Positions 45,798 through 56,609 of a stretch of 64,000 nt of DNA are shown in pieces. The position numbers were made by a program, and so were the translations under genes. Numbering within the stretch: position 1 is the first letter of the stretch; every line of letters starts with the position of its first letter. The stretch spans positions 7,576,887 through 7,640,886 of the forward strand of contig CM034392.1 of NCBI GenBank assembly GCA_019925095.2, given 5' to 3'. This DNA comes from Dendrolimus kikuchii (taxonomy: Eukaryota > Arthropoda > Insecta > Lepidoptera > Lasiocampidae). The notes under the pieces are model-generated. The model was not told the DNA's origin, ran no database searches, and saw only the letters and a program-made list of their open reading frames with translations.

Positions 45798-46183
45798 TAA
45801 TACAATTTCTGCGGCCGGGCGGCCTGTCGAAGGAAAATAGAATAAAAAATAAAAAATAAGAGACGAGGGGTGGTAGCAATAAGTAAAAACAAAAGATTAA
45901 TATATAGAACGCCGCAGCTTCGAAAAGCTTATTATTGATAACAGTTTTATCCACACCCAGTAAGGTAGCTACCCATCTGGATGGCTACCGCCCCTAGTCT
46001 AGAGTAAGTCACCATAACAACCTTGAATCGTGTTCCGGCATCAGTGGCCAGTCTCCCTTTAGAGCGCAACAGCGCATTTGTAGCATTTTTCGTGTAGCAA
46101 ATGTCTGTCTACAGGCGATGGTAACCGCTTTCCATCAAGTGGGCGGTCTGCCTGTCTGCTGAATTCACGCAATAAAAAAAATA
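45798..46183 (+). mobile_element. SINE-A long copy with internal insertion, right half of pair
   Basis: AATACAATTTCTGCGGCCGG and GCGGCCTGTCG (to 45830) are the long-form head in sense. The element resumes at about 45950 with CACCCAGTAAGGTAG, CATCTGGATGGCTACCGCCC and continues to the tail CACGCAATAAAAAAAATA. About 115 bases between them are foreign or expanded A-rich sequence that includes GAGGGGTGGTAGCAA, a duplicated SINE-A scrap. Confidence 0.65.
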
Positions 46184-46189
46184 GTAATT

Positions 46190-48805
46190 AATATTATTTT
46201 TATGATGACATTTTGAATGTCAAATGGTAGTAAGTAAGATATTTCGGCGCAAGTTCTATTTGAAACGTAGGTCTTTTATACGGTTTACAGTAAAGTGAAC
46301 TGACAGAAATCGTCACTTAAAGAAAAAGCGTTATGCATACTAAGGTGTGTCAAACACCCAATTATAACAAAAATGCTTAAATGGAAATTTTCAAGTCCTT
46401 CTGTAGGGTTAATAAATCGATAGGTGGCAGCCACTTATCATAAAAGTACACTGCCTATATATTTGCTTACCAGCAAGCATAAATATTGAATTTAAATGCC
46501 TGAATCTAATAATTAACTCCTGCATGCCTTTTACAACTCTCGTTTCAATTCCTTGGAAATGTGCATTAAAGGCAAGCTGCAGTGCACTAGTTTAGTTTAC
46601 AGGTCAAAGGTTATTAGCACTGCATTACTATTTTACATGAATTAAGTAGTCGAAAGCACTTTTAAATATTTACTACGCCTTTTGCGAGTTAAGAACTGTA
46701 AAATCTATACCAATATACAATTATGAATGTGAATGGATGTTTTGTTTGTTCTTCTGCTTTTCGTACTTTTGAGGTCCTAAATAATTAAGGATAAGTCCGG
46801 TATGGCCAGTCGTAGCGCATGCTTAGCCTTAGAAGTCTATGCGAGCAATAATTACTGATGTAAAGCTGACCTAAACGAAAGTATATGGAATTTAAAAAAA
46901 CACGTCGCGAAGCGGTGTACTTATATAAATAGTATAACATAATAATATTAACTATTAATTACTCATCTACAAGTTTCAAATGTTTTTTAACAGAACTTAA
47001 TATGACAAAAAAAATTGTTTGAATTTAAAAGCGCTATGTATAATGTATTATATGAATATTTTGAAGTTATACAATTGTATGCTTACCTTTAATTTATACA
47101 GCTCTTAGGAACTAAGGGTACAATGTTAACTAATTATATAAGCCAAAAATGTTTATGTATATCATTTTAGTATTTATTATATACTCACTTCATTCGGAAA
47201 AGGCCATGTTTTTAAATAATTATATAAAATAATATTTAGTTAATTCAAAATAAGAACGTTTTTATATAGTACACAAGTGGCGTAATATTTCATGCTACGA
47301 AAATAGCGACACGAATTTCGTGTCTCAAATGTTTGCTTTACGGCGCAGAGGGACCGTCTGTTGTATGTAATTTCAAGGAGAGTTACCGCTACCTCTTTGA
47401 CCTCTCGTATCACCCCCTCTTATTAGACTGTACAAAGGCCAGGAGTATATTTAAACGAGAAAAAGGTTTATTATTTGAATTTCATTTGACAGAATTGCCT
47501 TTTTTGTATTCATATTTTTATACTAACATATACTAATAAAATTTGCCCTTCTCTCGAATTGCATGTTATCGTATAACTAATATTATAACTACTTATATTC
47601 ATATACATTAGAAACACATTTCACTGTGGCACAGAAACCTCATGGGTTTATTCGTTCCTCAGAGATTCGTGTACACAATATTGTTATATCAAAAATAGGA
47701 GCAGAGGCGAGTAATTTTTATGATCATTCTAGTGTTGAGTTCTGATCTGGTAATCAAAGCGGGGTTATCATCATTCTAGTATATGGTTCTCTTTTAGTCT
47801 CAGGTCTGCACATGTGTGCCTGATGGTCCGCTTTGGTAATCAATATATATATAAATTTATCAACATAGAAATAAAATCAAATTTGTTTATTACTTTGTTA
47901 ATAAATTTATGTTTATTTATTGCGTTACCACTAAGTGATTGCGGATTTTTGGCGGCAGATGGAATTTATTTTCTTTCGTTTCGTTAACATGTTCAAAGTA
48001 CCAAACTTAGACATTTTTCTTATTCTTTGGACTTCTACCTTTCAATTTGTAAAAAAAAATATATCGATTAGTTCAGTTCTTTAGTTTTGTTTTTAAACCA
48101 ACTTACTACGTTCTTCTAAGTGCTCTTGAATCAAATAGTAAGTAAAATAGAGTTACATTTAAAACAAGACGATTTTTATTTTTACATATTATTAGATGTT
48201 GATTGCTATGAATTTAAGTATAAACATTAATATCGAGGAAATGATTAAAATATTTTTATCCCGAAAAATGATACCTTAAGACAAGCTACAAATTACTTGT
48301 AGATTAAAAAGATTCTACGAAACGATACAACTGAATATTTAATTTTCATTCTGTACAAAATAGAGTAATTTTTTCATGAAAATCCCCTTCATAACGTCCG
48401 AATTTCCACGTCAACGTTGCTCGTTCGCAAAATGGGAAGCTAAGCAATTTATCTTTGGTGAAATTAATTTAAATTTATCGCGGGCGCACCATTAATTGTC
48501 CGCCTACCTTCCAATGGAAAAGGGATTTTTATTTCAAACACAAACCCTTGCCCGCTTCACCTAAATGATAAAATAATCCAGCCAGACAACAATTAATCGT
48601 CACTGAAGGAGGCGCGAAGAAAATTATTTATAAACAGAAAACGTCTTTGACGCTTTAATAATATCAGGTCACAACGTTTCACTGTTCGACTCGGGCTTCT
48701 CTATACAAAGGAAACAGGCGGTATACCCGCGACGTCTGTCTAATGCCAAGCTTCTATATCTTGTTAAAAATAAATTATTGTTTAAAGAATAATATATTTT
48801 TTAAA
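46190..48805. other. Unassigned DNA
   Basis: No supported exon. A short open frame near 47333..47536 (plus) begins in a GC-richer patch without splice signals. Around 47715..47850 the words AATCAAAGCGG and CCGCTTTGGT form a loose inverted pair. Confidence 0.4.
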
Positions 48806-48810
48806 ATTTT

Positions 48811-49071
48811 CCGTTTCATAAGTTCAGAAGATAGGTAGACGGCCTACCTGACGGAAAGCAGTTATCAAAGGTGTTCTAAAGGGAGAGTGGAACCTGGTCG
48901 CTAATGCCAGAACACAACTCAAGGTTGTCACGGTGACATACTCTAGACCAGAAGTGGTAGTAATCCAGTAGGGAGAATACCTTACCACCTGGCTGTGGTT
49001 GTTTTGTCGCCTCTTACTACAGGCCAACCGGCCGGAGGAAATTATATAATTTCTCCGTTCCTGCACGGAAA
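48811..49071 (-). mobile_element. SINE-A, long form with internal deletion
   Basis: Tail side TAAGTTCAGAAGATAGGTAG to 5' head TTCTCCGTTCCTGCACGG. About 55 bases of the core (CCATCGCCTATGGACATTTG region) are missing between AGTTATCA and AAGGTG. It lies directly against the LINE 3' end at 49085. Confidence 0.7.
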
Positions 49072-49084
49072 AACTTTGACTATT

Positions 49085-49140
49085 ATTAATTTTTGTTTTG
49101 GTGAACAATAAAGTGTTGTCTTTGTCTATGTCTATGTCTA
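49085..49140 (+). repeat. Retroelement 3' end with (TATGTC)n tail
   Basis: TTTTTGTTTTGGTGAACAAT and AAAGTGTTGTCTTTGTC with TATGTC units repeats the end at 7440..7562 almost base for base. Confidence 0.65.
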
Positions 49141-49496
49141 ATTAGCTATTTATTTTCGTGAAATTGTAACATCATACCTATGCTTGTACAAAATGTAAAA
49201 AGCAGTTGCATTATGTAAGATGATAAAAATTAACTTATGTTTCGGCCGCTCTTTGTGAAGATTTGGTCATACAACATGGTAGTGACGAGGAATTTACGAT
49301 AAACATTTTTTTTTTGGTTTCTGTGTTAATTACTGTTTCAAGATTTGGTTAAAATTAATATAATCACGACAATTTACAGTATTTTAAATTAGTTTAGCTC
49401 AAAACGCAGACACACGAACTCCCGAGAGGAAGAAATACACATTCGTGTTCAAAATGCCCTTAGGTGCAGTGCTGCCTTACGTACGTATTAGTGTCC

Positions 49497-50196
49497 AGGC
49501 TCCTAAGCAGGAAAACTACAATTTGCGTCTACAAAACTATCATTAGACCAATTTTGATGTACGGCTGTGAGACCTGGACACTGACACTTAAGGAGGAGAA
49601 CTAATTGTTGGTCACAGACAGGAAGGTTCTCGGAAAAATCTTGGGTCCAACAGTAAAAGGAGATGGCAGCTAGAGGGTCCGAACCAATTCCGAAATAACT
49701 GGGGAGATAAAATCTCATCGTCTCCATTGGCTTGATCATGTAGAACGGATAGAGGAGGATCAGGAGTGAAGAAAGCATACTTGGGCGACCAGTCGGTCGG
49801 CGACCGGTTGGTAGTCCCAAGTATCGCTGGAAGGAAAGAGTTTTTTTTTTTTTTTTTTATTGCAGGAGATCAACAGACAGGCAGACGGCCCACTTGATGG
49901 AAAGCGGTTACCATCGCCTATAGACATTTGCAACACCAAGTTGCTGCAAATGCGCTGCTGCTCTCTTAAGGGAAACTGGAACCTGGTCACTAATGCCGGA
50001 ACACAACTCAAGGTTGTTATGGCGACATACTTTAGACCAGGGGTGGTAGCCATCCAGTCGGGCGAATGCCCTACCACCTGGCAAAGTGAAAGCTGAACAA
50101 CACTGCAAGCTCACAACTGGCATGACACTGCGCAGGACAGAGGAAAATGGCGTGCTCTCGTTTCGGAGGCCAAGACTCACTTTGGGTCGCAGAGCT
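49497..50196 (+). pseudogene. LINE polymerase C-terminal remnant, split by a SINE
   Basis: Before the SINE the frame gives TTICVYKTIIRPILMYGCET, WTLTLKEEN and a stop, then DRKVLGKILGP, HRLHWLDHVERIEED. After it a shifted frame gives NWHDTAQDRGKWRALVSEAK and THFGSQS. This is the order seen at the C-terminus of RTE/CR1-type polymerases: Y-K-T--RP-L-YG-E-W, L-W-GH--R, W---A-DR--WR-LV-EAK-HFG. Several stops and at least one frameshift mark it as old. A SINE-A (49841..50082) was inserted later. Confidence 0.75.
49841..50082 (-). mobile_element. SINE-A, short form, nested in a LINE remnant
   Basis: An 18-base T run at 49841 marks the tail. The copy ends at CCTACCACCTGGC, 50082. AAAGAG before it (49835..49840) and AAAGTG after it (50083..50088) are a probable short target duplication. 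Because the host LINE protein continues on both sides, the 5' boundary of the SINE is fixed here independently of other copies. Confidence 0.85.
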
Positions 50197-50634
50197 AACG
50201 GAGTTATAGTTAATTACAAAACGCAGATGCATTCTTAGAATGGCCAAACTATAGTTGATTTGACTCACAGCTACAGTTTTACACAGCTTATGACTCCGCT
50301 CGAGAGTTTTTGTTTGCGCAGAAAGGTTCAAAACTATTTGCGACATGCAAGTGATGAATATTGATCTTTAATCGGAAGCAGAAATGGCAGTGTTGATTAT
50401 TATGCATTCTTAGTGCCGTTCCGCTTACACGATTTGCAACACGAAATCGAATTTCCCGCGCTACTACAATTGGTCTACTGCGCATGTCCTTCCCTATACC
50501 ATATACCATATTGAGAATTCTAACATTATCTTCTATTCAGATAAATAAAATGGAAGTCTCTGTTTGTAAAGTCAAAATAACAGCTGATGTTATAAAGAGA
50601 AACGTAGGCTACTTTTTTAACTCTATTTTCAGGG

Positions 50635-51400
50635 TCCCACAAAAAAAACTCCACGCGGACGAAGTCGCAGACTCAGCTAGTTTACGTATCAAAGATCAAG
50701 CGTTAAAATAACACGATAGAAATGTTAAAAAAATTAACAAATCCGCTATCTGACTTCCTTTACTTATTACAACTCGTGACGTCATAAATTGGTATGCTCG
50801 TACAAAATCTATGAGGCTGATTTAATTTTCAAAACCCATTTGCAGCAAATTGTTCGCACTTGTGGCTTTTCAATTAAATCCCAGGTACTATTTTCTGTGT
50901 GTGCTTTTAACTTTTCTTCAATAGACTTTTTCCATTTTGGTGCATTTATATTTTCAGGAGATATCGCCTCATACGAACGACACGAAAGTTCTGCAGCATT
51001 AAAAGAAGAATGTAAGCGTTTTAGTGAAAACTGTGCTGGAATAAGCTATTTTATCTGCCCAAACAACTACAAACCGGTCCCGGGATAATTCCCGCGGGAT
51101 TCCCGCTATAAAAAATCACACATTTTATTACATAAAATTTGCTATCGACCGGTGGAAAATAACATTGAATTTCGTTTTTGTTTTAATCTATCTGGTCATT
51201 TTAAATCATTTGCAGAAAAATTCCCGCGAGATATCCAAGATGAAAAGTAGTGCAGATTTTAAGTTTAAGGATTTTACTGTCGATCAGCCAAAACTGCATC
51301 GAAAATGGCACCGTAGTTTTTACGTGTATCCCGAACAAACAGATAACCAAACAAACAGATAAGAAATCTAAAAAATTGCATCGTGTCCTCCTTCGTTTAT
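50635..51400 (-). repeat. Repeat family R, copy 3
   Basis: In reverse: ACACGATGCAATTTTTTAGA, a CCCGTAGTTTTTACGTG-like inverse near 51310, and the GGTCCCACAAAAAAAACTCC/GCGGACGAAGTCGC end at 50640..50670. It contains two additional decayed blocks around CCGGTCCCGGGATAATTCCC (51075). It is longer than other copies, so a second element may be included. Confidence 0.5.
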
Positions 51401-51625
51401 ATATATATTCCAGTTGTCTTTTTTTAAAATGTACCTATACAGACACGGCATGTTTAGAATTTATTAATATTATAGATATCATTGTTTTGTTCTCTCAACT
51501 TTCTAGCCTTTTAAATATATTTATAAAATCTGTGAGGCATTTTATAAGATGACAAAAGGTAGCTCAATTGACTTGACTGCCCGGTCCACTATTCACTCAC
51601 TTAGTACAATATATAAATATCGACT

Positions 51626-51882
51626 CTACAAATAAGAACACAATGAATGTTCATAGAAATCCAGCATAAGAATGGAACCGTCGTCACACTGTGAGTGGTT
51701 TTGATAAAATCCACTCATCATCATAAGTTTCTCACTCAAACTTAAGTTATTGGTGGCATCAGATCGGTTTAGGAAACTTGACATCAAGTTCCTTATTGGA
51801 AACTTGTCAACGCGAGGTGTGGCAGGCACGGAAATGTCAGGCATCTGGCGCATGATTTGGGATGACTTTCTAGTAGCGTATG
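51626..51882 (-). CDS. Candidate exon ending in a stop, product unknown
   Basis: On the minus strand TTCTCTTTAATATCCAG precedes 51882. The frame opens in phase 1 and runs about 85 codons to a TAG at 51626..51628. The translation has balanced composition, including ATRKSSQIMRQMPDISV, PATPRVDKFPIRNLMSSFLN, SDATNNLSLSEKLMMMSG and DGSILMLDFYEHSLCSYL, and contains no transposon motif. A basic, Ser/Pro-containing stretch suggests a cytosolic or disordered tail. It could be the last exon of an upstream gene. Alternatively, if a weak donor (ATGA|GTGGAT, phase 1) is used, it could be the cytoplasmic part of the LDLa protein 16 kb downstream on this strand. Chance remains possible. Confidence 0.3.
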
Positions 51883-51889
51883 CTGGATA

Positions 51890-52380
51890 TTAAAGAGAAT
51901 ATAATCGAATATTTAAGTTTAGCTCTATATTGAATATTATATATTATTAATAAAGCAAAAAGCTCCAACAATATCATGAAAATTAAACAGTTTGTTCCGT
52001 ATTTAGCACAATAAATTTTCACGGGTATTTCTTAACGTCCATTATTTAAATAACATATTGAAACAAATGCATCGCCACCCCGTGTGCTCTATCTACATCT
52101 ATGCTGCTCTCTTGCGAACCGTCAGTGCAACAGCTACACCGCGCGCGCGGCATCAACCTTTCTGTTTTTTCGTCCATTTTTACAAGGGTTTTCCAAAATC
52201 TACAAAATCGTGCCAGATACTGAGACTTCAATCCACAATCGAAGGGTTCCCGCAGCATAGCAAACAAGGCACTTGTCGTTTTCCAAATTCCGCATTGTAG
52301 CCGTGCACAGTTATTTCTAGAAATTTCGTAGGTTTTCACGACTACCTAAAATGATTAAAATTAGGTTTTTGTTTAATTTT
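51890..52380. other. Unassigned, with a GC-rich island
   Basis: 52080..52340 contains GCGCGCGCGG and is open on the minus strand for about 97 codons (KTYEISRNNCARLQCGIWKT ...). I recognise no family. It may be a decayed transposon. Confidence 0.3.
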
Positions 52381-52384
52381 GACG

Positions 52385-52622
52385 GCTTCTGAGGTTGAGC
52401 GGGCTAAGTCTTAGCCGGCCGTACTCGCTGAAATGCAGAGGCTCCGGGTTCGATTCCTGGCTTGGTAAATTTCGGAAACAAAATTTCTGCTATTTACTAT
52501 GGTCTGGGTGACTGAGATCGGCCCCAGAGTGGTCCGTTGTATATTACCCACAACACAAGCGTATCAAGCTTAGCTTGAAGATACGTAATGTGTGTGCTTG
52601 TCTGCCGATTATTATTATTAAA
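52385..52622 (+). mobile_element. tRNA-headed SINE with (ATT)n tail, copy 1
   Basis: CTGAGGTTGAGCGGGCTAAG is tRNA-like (A-box region) and GCTCCGGGTTCGATTCCTGG carries a strong B box. A body follows with GGTCTGGGTGACTGAGATCG and GTGCTTGTCTGCCGATTATT, ending in ATTATTATT. A second copy in the same orientation is at 55932..56165. Confidence 0.75.
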
Positions 52623-53139
52623 ATCTAACTCAATAAATGTTAAAAGATATGTATTATGTGGACATTTTTATTTTTGAAAGAGAAAGTCAAAGATCTAATA
52701 TTTGATTGATATTGGATTTTTATATATAATAAATATATCAAATAAGACTTGGCTTAAATGCTTTTATTACCAAGACATGAAATCTTTATTTAGTACAAAA
52801 CAAAGTTGCTATCCGCGACTGTATGTCTGTCTGTATATCCGGTAACTCCTCCTAATTCACGCAACAGATTTTTAAGCAGATTCCCCCATCAATTACACAG
52901 TTTTGCAAGGAAGGTCTATATATTATATACTAGCTTTTCAATGCGGCTTCGGTGGCGATATATAAAGGCTTAATGAAGTTTTTATGTAAGTGAAACAGTG
53001 TAACTCTAGTGTTAGACAATATAATAATACTAGGAAGCTAAAATTAATAGAAAGTATTGTTCTCGTCTTTTAGGTTATAGTGTGATTAAAATTCATCAAA
53101 TTAGGTTTTTGAGATTAGCGTATGCTAGTTCACACACGG

Positions 53140-53600
53140 ACAAACTTTTAACGAATAGTCGTTAAAAGTAATTTTGACAAATATGTATACCATGTACAGT
53201 CATTTTTATTAAAATACATAAAATAAATTAATATATAAAATAAATTTTCCATTAATTTAAAAAAATAAACAGTAATCTTTAAACGCAAAAAAATTTCTTC
53301 ATAGCCCGTGGAGTCCACGGTCCAAACCACCGATGTGAACTATTATTATTGACTTAATGTCATTAATTATGTAGTAGTAAAACTAAAAGTAACTTTAAAA
53401 AATATGACTAAATTATGAACTAAACCATCTTAAAAATTAAACTATTCTACAAAAAAAAACTTAAAACATAAGTAAACTAAAATAAATAAATAAAATTAAA
53501 TAAAAGACAAAATAAAAAATATCTGTACATGGTATATAGATACCATGTACAGTCATTTTTTATTTAGGTACTCGTAAAGCATATTTGTCAAAATTACTTA
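53140..53600. repeat. Possible MITE bounded by inverted AGTAATTTTGACAAATATG
   Basis: GTAATTTTGACAAATATG (53167..53184) is inverted as CATATTTGTCAAAATTAC at 53580..53597. Adjacent blocks ACCATGTACAGTCATTTTT occur in direct orientation near both ends (53189 and 53542). The right one sits in a perfect 13-bp hairpin (53523..53552). The interior is A-rich and non-coding. Complex rearrangement is possible. Confidence 0.45.
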
Positions 53601-53625
53601 CCCTTGATTCTATAGTTATAAACAC

Positions 53626-53800
53626 AACAAAGTAAGTAAGGTAAGTAAGGGACACAAAATCAATACAACAAACAAAGTAAGGTAAGTAAGGGACACAAAG
53701 TAGAAGTAAAACTTCAACGGACAAGTGGAAAAACGAATCGCAACGGACAAATGGAAAAAACGAATGGCAACGGACAAACAAAATTTTAACTTGAAGTTTT
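53626..53800. repeat. Two short tandem arrays
   Basis: AGTAAGGTAAGTAAGGGACA occurs twice (about 53636 and 53678). A unit of about 27 bases, CAACGGACAAGTGGAAAAAC, is repeated three times from about 53715 to 53790, the last partial. These are bracketed by the inverted words GTAAAACTTC and GAAGTTTTAC. Confidence 0.7.
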
Positions 53801-54154
53801 ACGGGCAGGTTTTCAAATTGGACAAGTACATTAACAATCAGTCTAAATAGAACTTTCACTTCAAAAAGTCACGCATAAACCCTACAATAAATGTTTAAGT
53901 GAATTTACGTCTCTAATGTGCTGTTCCGGTACTCAAGTTCCACTCATAAGCGTTTATAGCAGTATCTTTAGTTCGGGCCAAACGCCTAGAGTCTCGTATA
54001 TTACGCCCCAGGGACGAATCCCAATGACACAGTGGATTACCCGAACCTCGAGTTAAACTAACCGAAGATAAGGATCAGTGCAGTTTAGGAAGCGATTTCA
54101 TCTTATAAGGTTTATTATCAAAGGGTCTTTTCTGTCTATAATATTATAAAATTC

Positions 54155-54655
54155 GAATCATGTCGTGTCTGTACATTGAAGCTATTAAAAAAACTGAAAT
54201 AGACTATATAAACCACGGAGAACACGATGCAATTTTTTGTAGATCTAGATTCACGTAAAAATTACGGGGTAGATTTCGATGTGGTTTCGCTGACCGATAG
54301 ATAATTCTTAGACTAATACTCTGAGCTACATTTTATCCTGGGAATCCTGCGGAATTTTTTTCTAGGAATGATTTAAAATTTAAAAAACCATTCGAATTCT
54401 AATGTGATCTTTTTACTGATCGATAGCAAATTTAATGTAATAAAATGTGTAATTTATTTATCATGGGAAACCCGAATTTTCTCGGGAGCGATTTGAAATT
54501 GTTCGGATGTATAATAATTAGCTTCACAGCGACAATAATAATTAGCGACACAGTAACGATAGCTTACATTCTTATTTTAAATGCTGCGAGACTTTGGGTA
54601 CCGGAAATTTCAAGCCAAGCGTGGATGAAGTCGCGGGCATATCCTAGTTATAAAT
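54155..54655 (+). repeat. Repeat family R, copy 4
   Basis: ATCATGTCGTGTCTGTACAT, ACTATATAAACCACGGAGAA, ACACGATGCAATTTTTTGTA, then GCTGACCGATAG and TGGGAATCCTGCGG, ending GGGTACCGGAAATTTCAAGC, GTCGCGGGCATATCCTAGTT. Same block order as 14271..14765. Confidence 0.65.
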
Positions 54656-54699
54656 ATTATTCTGACCTTTCCAATAATGTAGGATTTTTGTAAATAAAC

Positions 54700-55925
54700 C
54701 TCACTAATATTATAATTGCGAATATGAGTTTTTTCTGACGCTGTCACGCTTTAACTATGCAACCTAAAATTGGACTTCGAGACCACTCCCTCTGTCATAT
54801 GCGGCTTAGCTGAAGGAACTCTACACCGCATTTTTCTTGACTATCCCAAAATTATTATCTCCTGTATGACGTTTCACATAAAGATCTTCCTCGTCCTATC
54901 AATTCGAACTTTCTTCTCACCCTGGCTGTCAAAAACCATGTACAGCCATGGTATGAAAAGGGTTGACAGTTTTCAAACTGATTCTTTTGAGGTTCCGCAA
55001 GCACATGTTACCTTTTCAAACTAAGTTACAGAACAGACTATTCCACAGAAAATTATGTTTAACTTGACAATGAAGTTTAAAATTACTTAGATCAAAGTTG
55101 TTTGATTTTCTATTTTGTCTAAGAAGACAAGAATTAAATTATGACAAAAATTAATTAAAGATGTAATAAAACCTTAATAATAAAAATCAAATAAATTACC
55201 GCGCTTAAAACCGTTAAAAGTAGTTTTGTTATGTATACAAGTCGCGAGAACTTAAGAAAATATTATGTACAACCTTTTTATTAGTTTTAATATTTATGAT
55301 AAGCGTCGTGATTACATCTTCTTTGTTTCTGATGTTTAAAAATGTTGTTAGACTCAGTGTCTGTCATTGTCAACATTGCATTTTTTCACGTTTCTATATT
55401 TTGTAAACGTAATATTGTTTATAATGTTAGCAGTACTATTTCTTGTAAACTATTTCTTGCAAGCAGACTTTTGCTTACAAGAAATAGTTTACAAGAAATA
55501 CGGTATTACTTTATATACTTTACGGTGAAGAGCCTTTTCATACCGCGACAGTACATATATACTTTAAGTACATTTATATCAGTTATAACTAGTTAGTCTA
55601 ACTTATAAGTGTTTTGGTCTGTCTACATTTATACAAAAAACCTTACTCTATAATGTAACGGTCAAAATTTATCTTTTTAAGCCTAATTTATTACGCCGGT
55701 TCACCTGTCATTTTTCACACTGGAAAAATCGCCAAAGGCGTTGGAAAAAAAATCAACAAAATTCAAGTCAACTATGCAACAAATCGTCGCAAAGTCTTGC
55801 ATACATGTTACCAACGATAGGTATAGATAAGGAAATAATCTTACATCCAGAAAAAAGTACTATTCCCGAGGATTAACAGTCTAACAGTAACAAATACATA
55901 GATCGTGGCAACGAAAATAACAAAG
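54700..55925. other. Unassigned DNA
   Basis: A plus-strand open frame at 54770..55024 lacks domain or splice evidence. The only structured element is the hairpin at 55437..55500. Confidence 0.4.
55437..55500. repeat. 29-bp hairpin with one mismatch
   Basis: TATTTCTTGTAAACTATTTC (55437..) and nine further bases pair with 55472..55500 around a 6-base loop (GACTTT). Within each arm TTTCTTG itself is repeated. No TIR-flanking duplication is visible. Confidence 0.7.
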
Positions 55926-55931
55926 CAGTTG

Positions 55932-56165
55932 ACGACCTCTGTGGTTGAGCGGACTAACCCTTTGGCTACTCCACTGCAGCACAGAGGTTCCGGGTTCGAT
56001 TGGTGGCATGGTAAATTTCGTATACAAGTTTTCTTCATTATTTAGTCTGGGTGTCTGGGATCGGCTACCAGAGTAGTCTGTTGTACTCATAACACAAGCG
56101 TAATTTGCTTAATTTGGGAATATGCAATATGTGTGTTTGTCTGCCGATTATTATTATTATTCATA
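55932..56165 (+). mobile_element. tRNA-headed SINE with (ATT)n tail, copy 2
   Basis: GACGACCTCTGTGGTTGAGC, GAGGTTCCGGGTTCGATTGG (B box), GTCTGGGTGTCTGGGATCGG and GTGTTTGTCTGCCGATTATT line up with 52385..52622. The head's GACGACCTCTGTGGTTGAGC pairs in part with CACAGAGGTTCC as a tRNA-like fold would. Confidence 0.75.
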
Positions 56166-56254
56166 TGTTTATTTTATATACAATTAATTACATTTTTCTT
56201 TAACTCTATATAAAAAAAACATGAATTTTTAAAAATGTAAAAACCAATATCCGC

Positions 56255-56600
56255 CGGCACCGGACCTTTTTTTTTTTTCAAGGGGAAATCCGTTTGCGGA
56301 CACCCTGCCGCGCGGAGACGACGGCGGGGCAGTATGGGACTCACCGGCCAGATGGGCTGCCGGAATACCCACTAAAACCCCTTGGTGTCCTTCTGTCGCC
56401 ATATGTCAGGGCCCCGGGACGTGCGCGAGCTTGTCGCCGCCAATCTTCCGCTGTTTACGGTTCCAGAGGTAGGAACTTAATCACTATTCGTGCCGCGTCC
56501 AATAGTGTTGCTTTCAATATCTGGCCCTTCACCCAGCTTCCTAGCGAGAGCCTCTCTAGGTGACAGTCAAGGCTCTTTGCTATAAAACCATTGAGGGTGA
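56255..56600 (-). pseudogene. LINE C-terminal coding remnant and adjoining region
   Basis: The minus strand gives RLSLGSWVKGQILKATLLDA and ARIVIKFLPLEP with a stop soon after, matching the tail at 16728..16905. Beyond it the 56281..56405 part (TTTGCGGACACCCTGCCGCG ...) also recurs at 19272..19400 and has no clear frame, probably 3' UTR. A 13-base T run at about 56266 may be its inverted poly(A). Confidence 0.55.
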
Positions 56601-56609
56601 CAAATTATT

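Noticed and set aside
49760..50180. Overlapping open frames across SINE-A copies
   Set aside because: The same frames recur at other SINE-A copies because the repeat is intrinsically open over about 90 codons. Copies differ by frameshifts, with no sign of selection.
52385..52460. tRNA genes at 12.3, 52.4 and 56.0 kb
   Set aside because: A- and B-box-like sequences are present, but they head SINE bodies and do not complete a cloverleaf.
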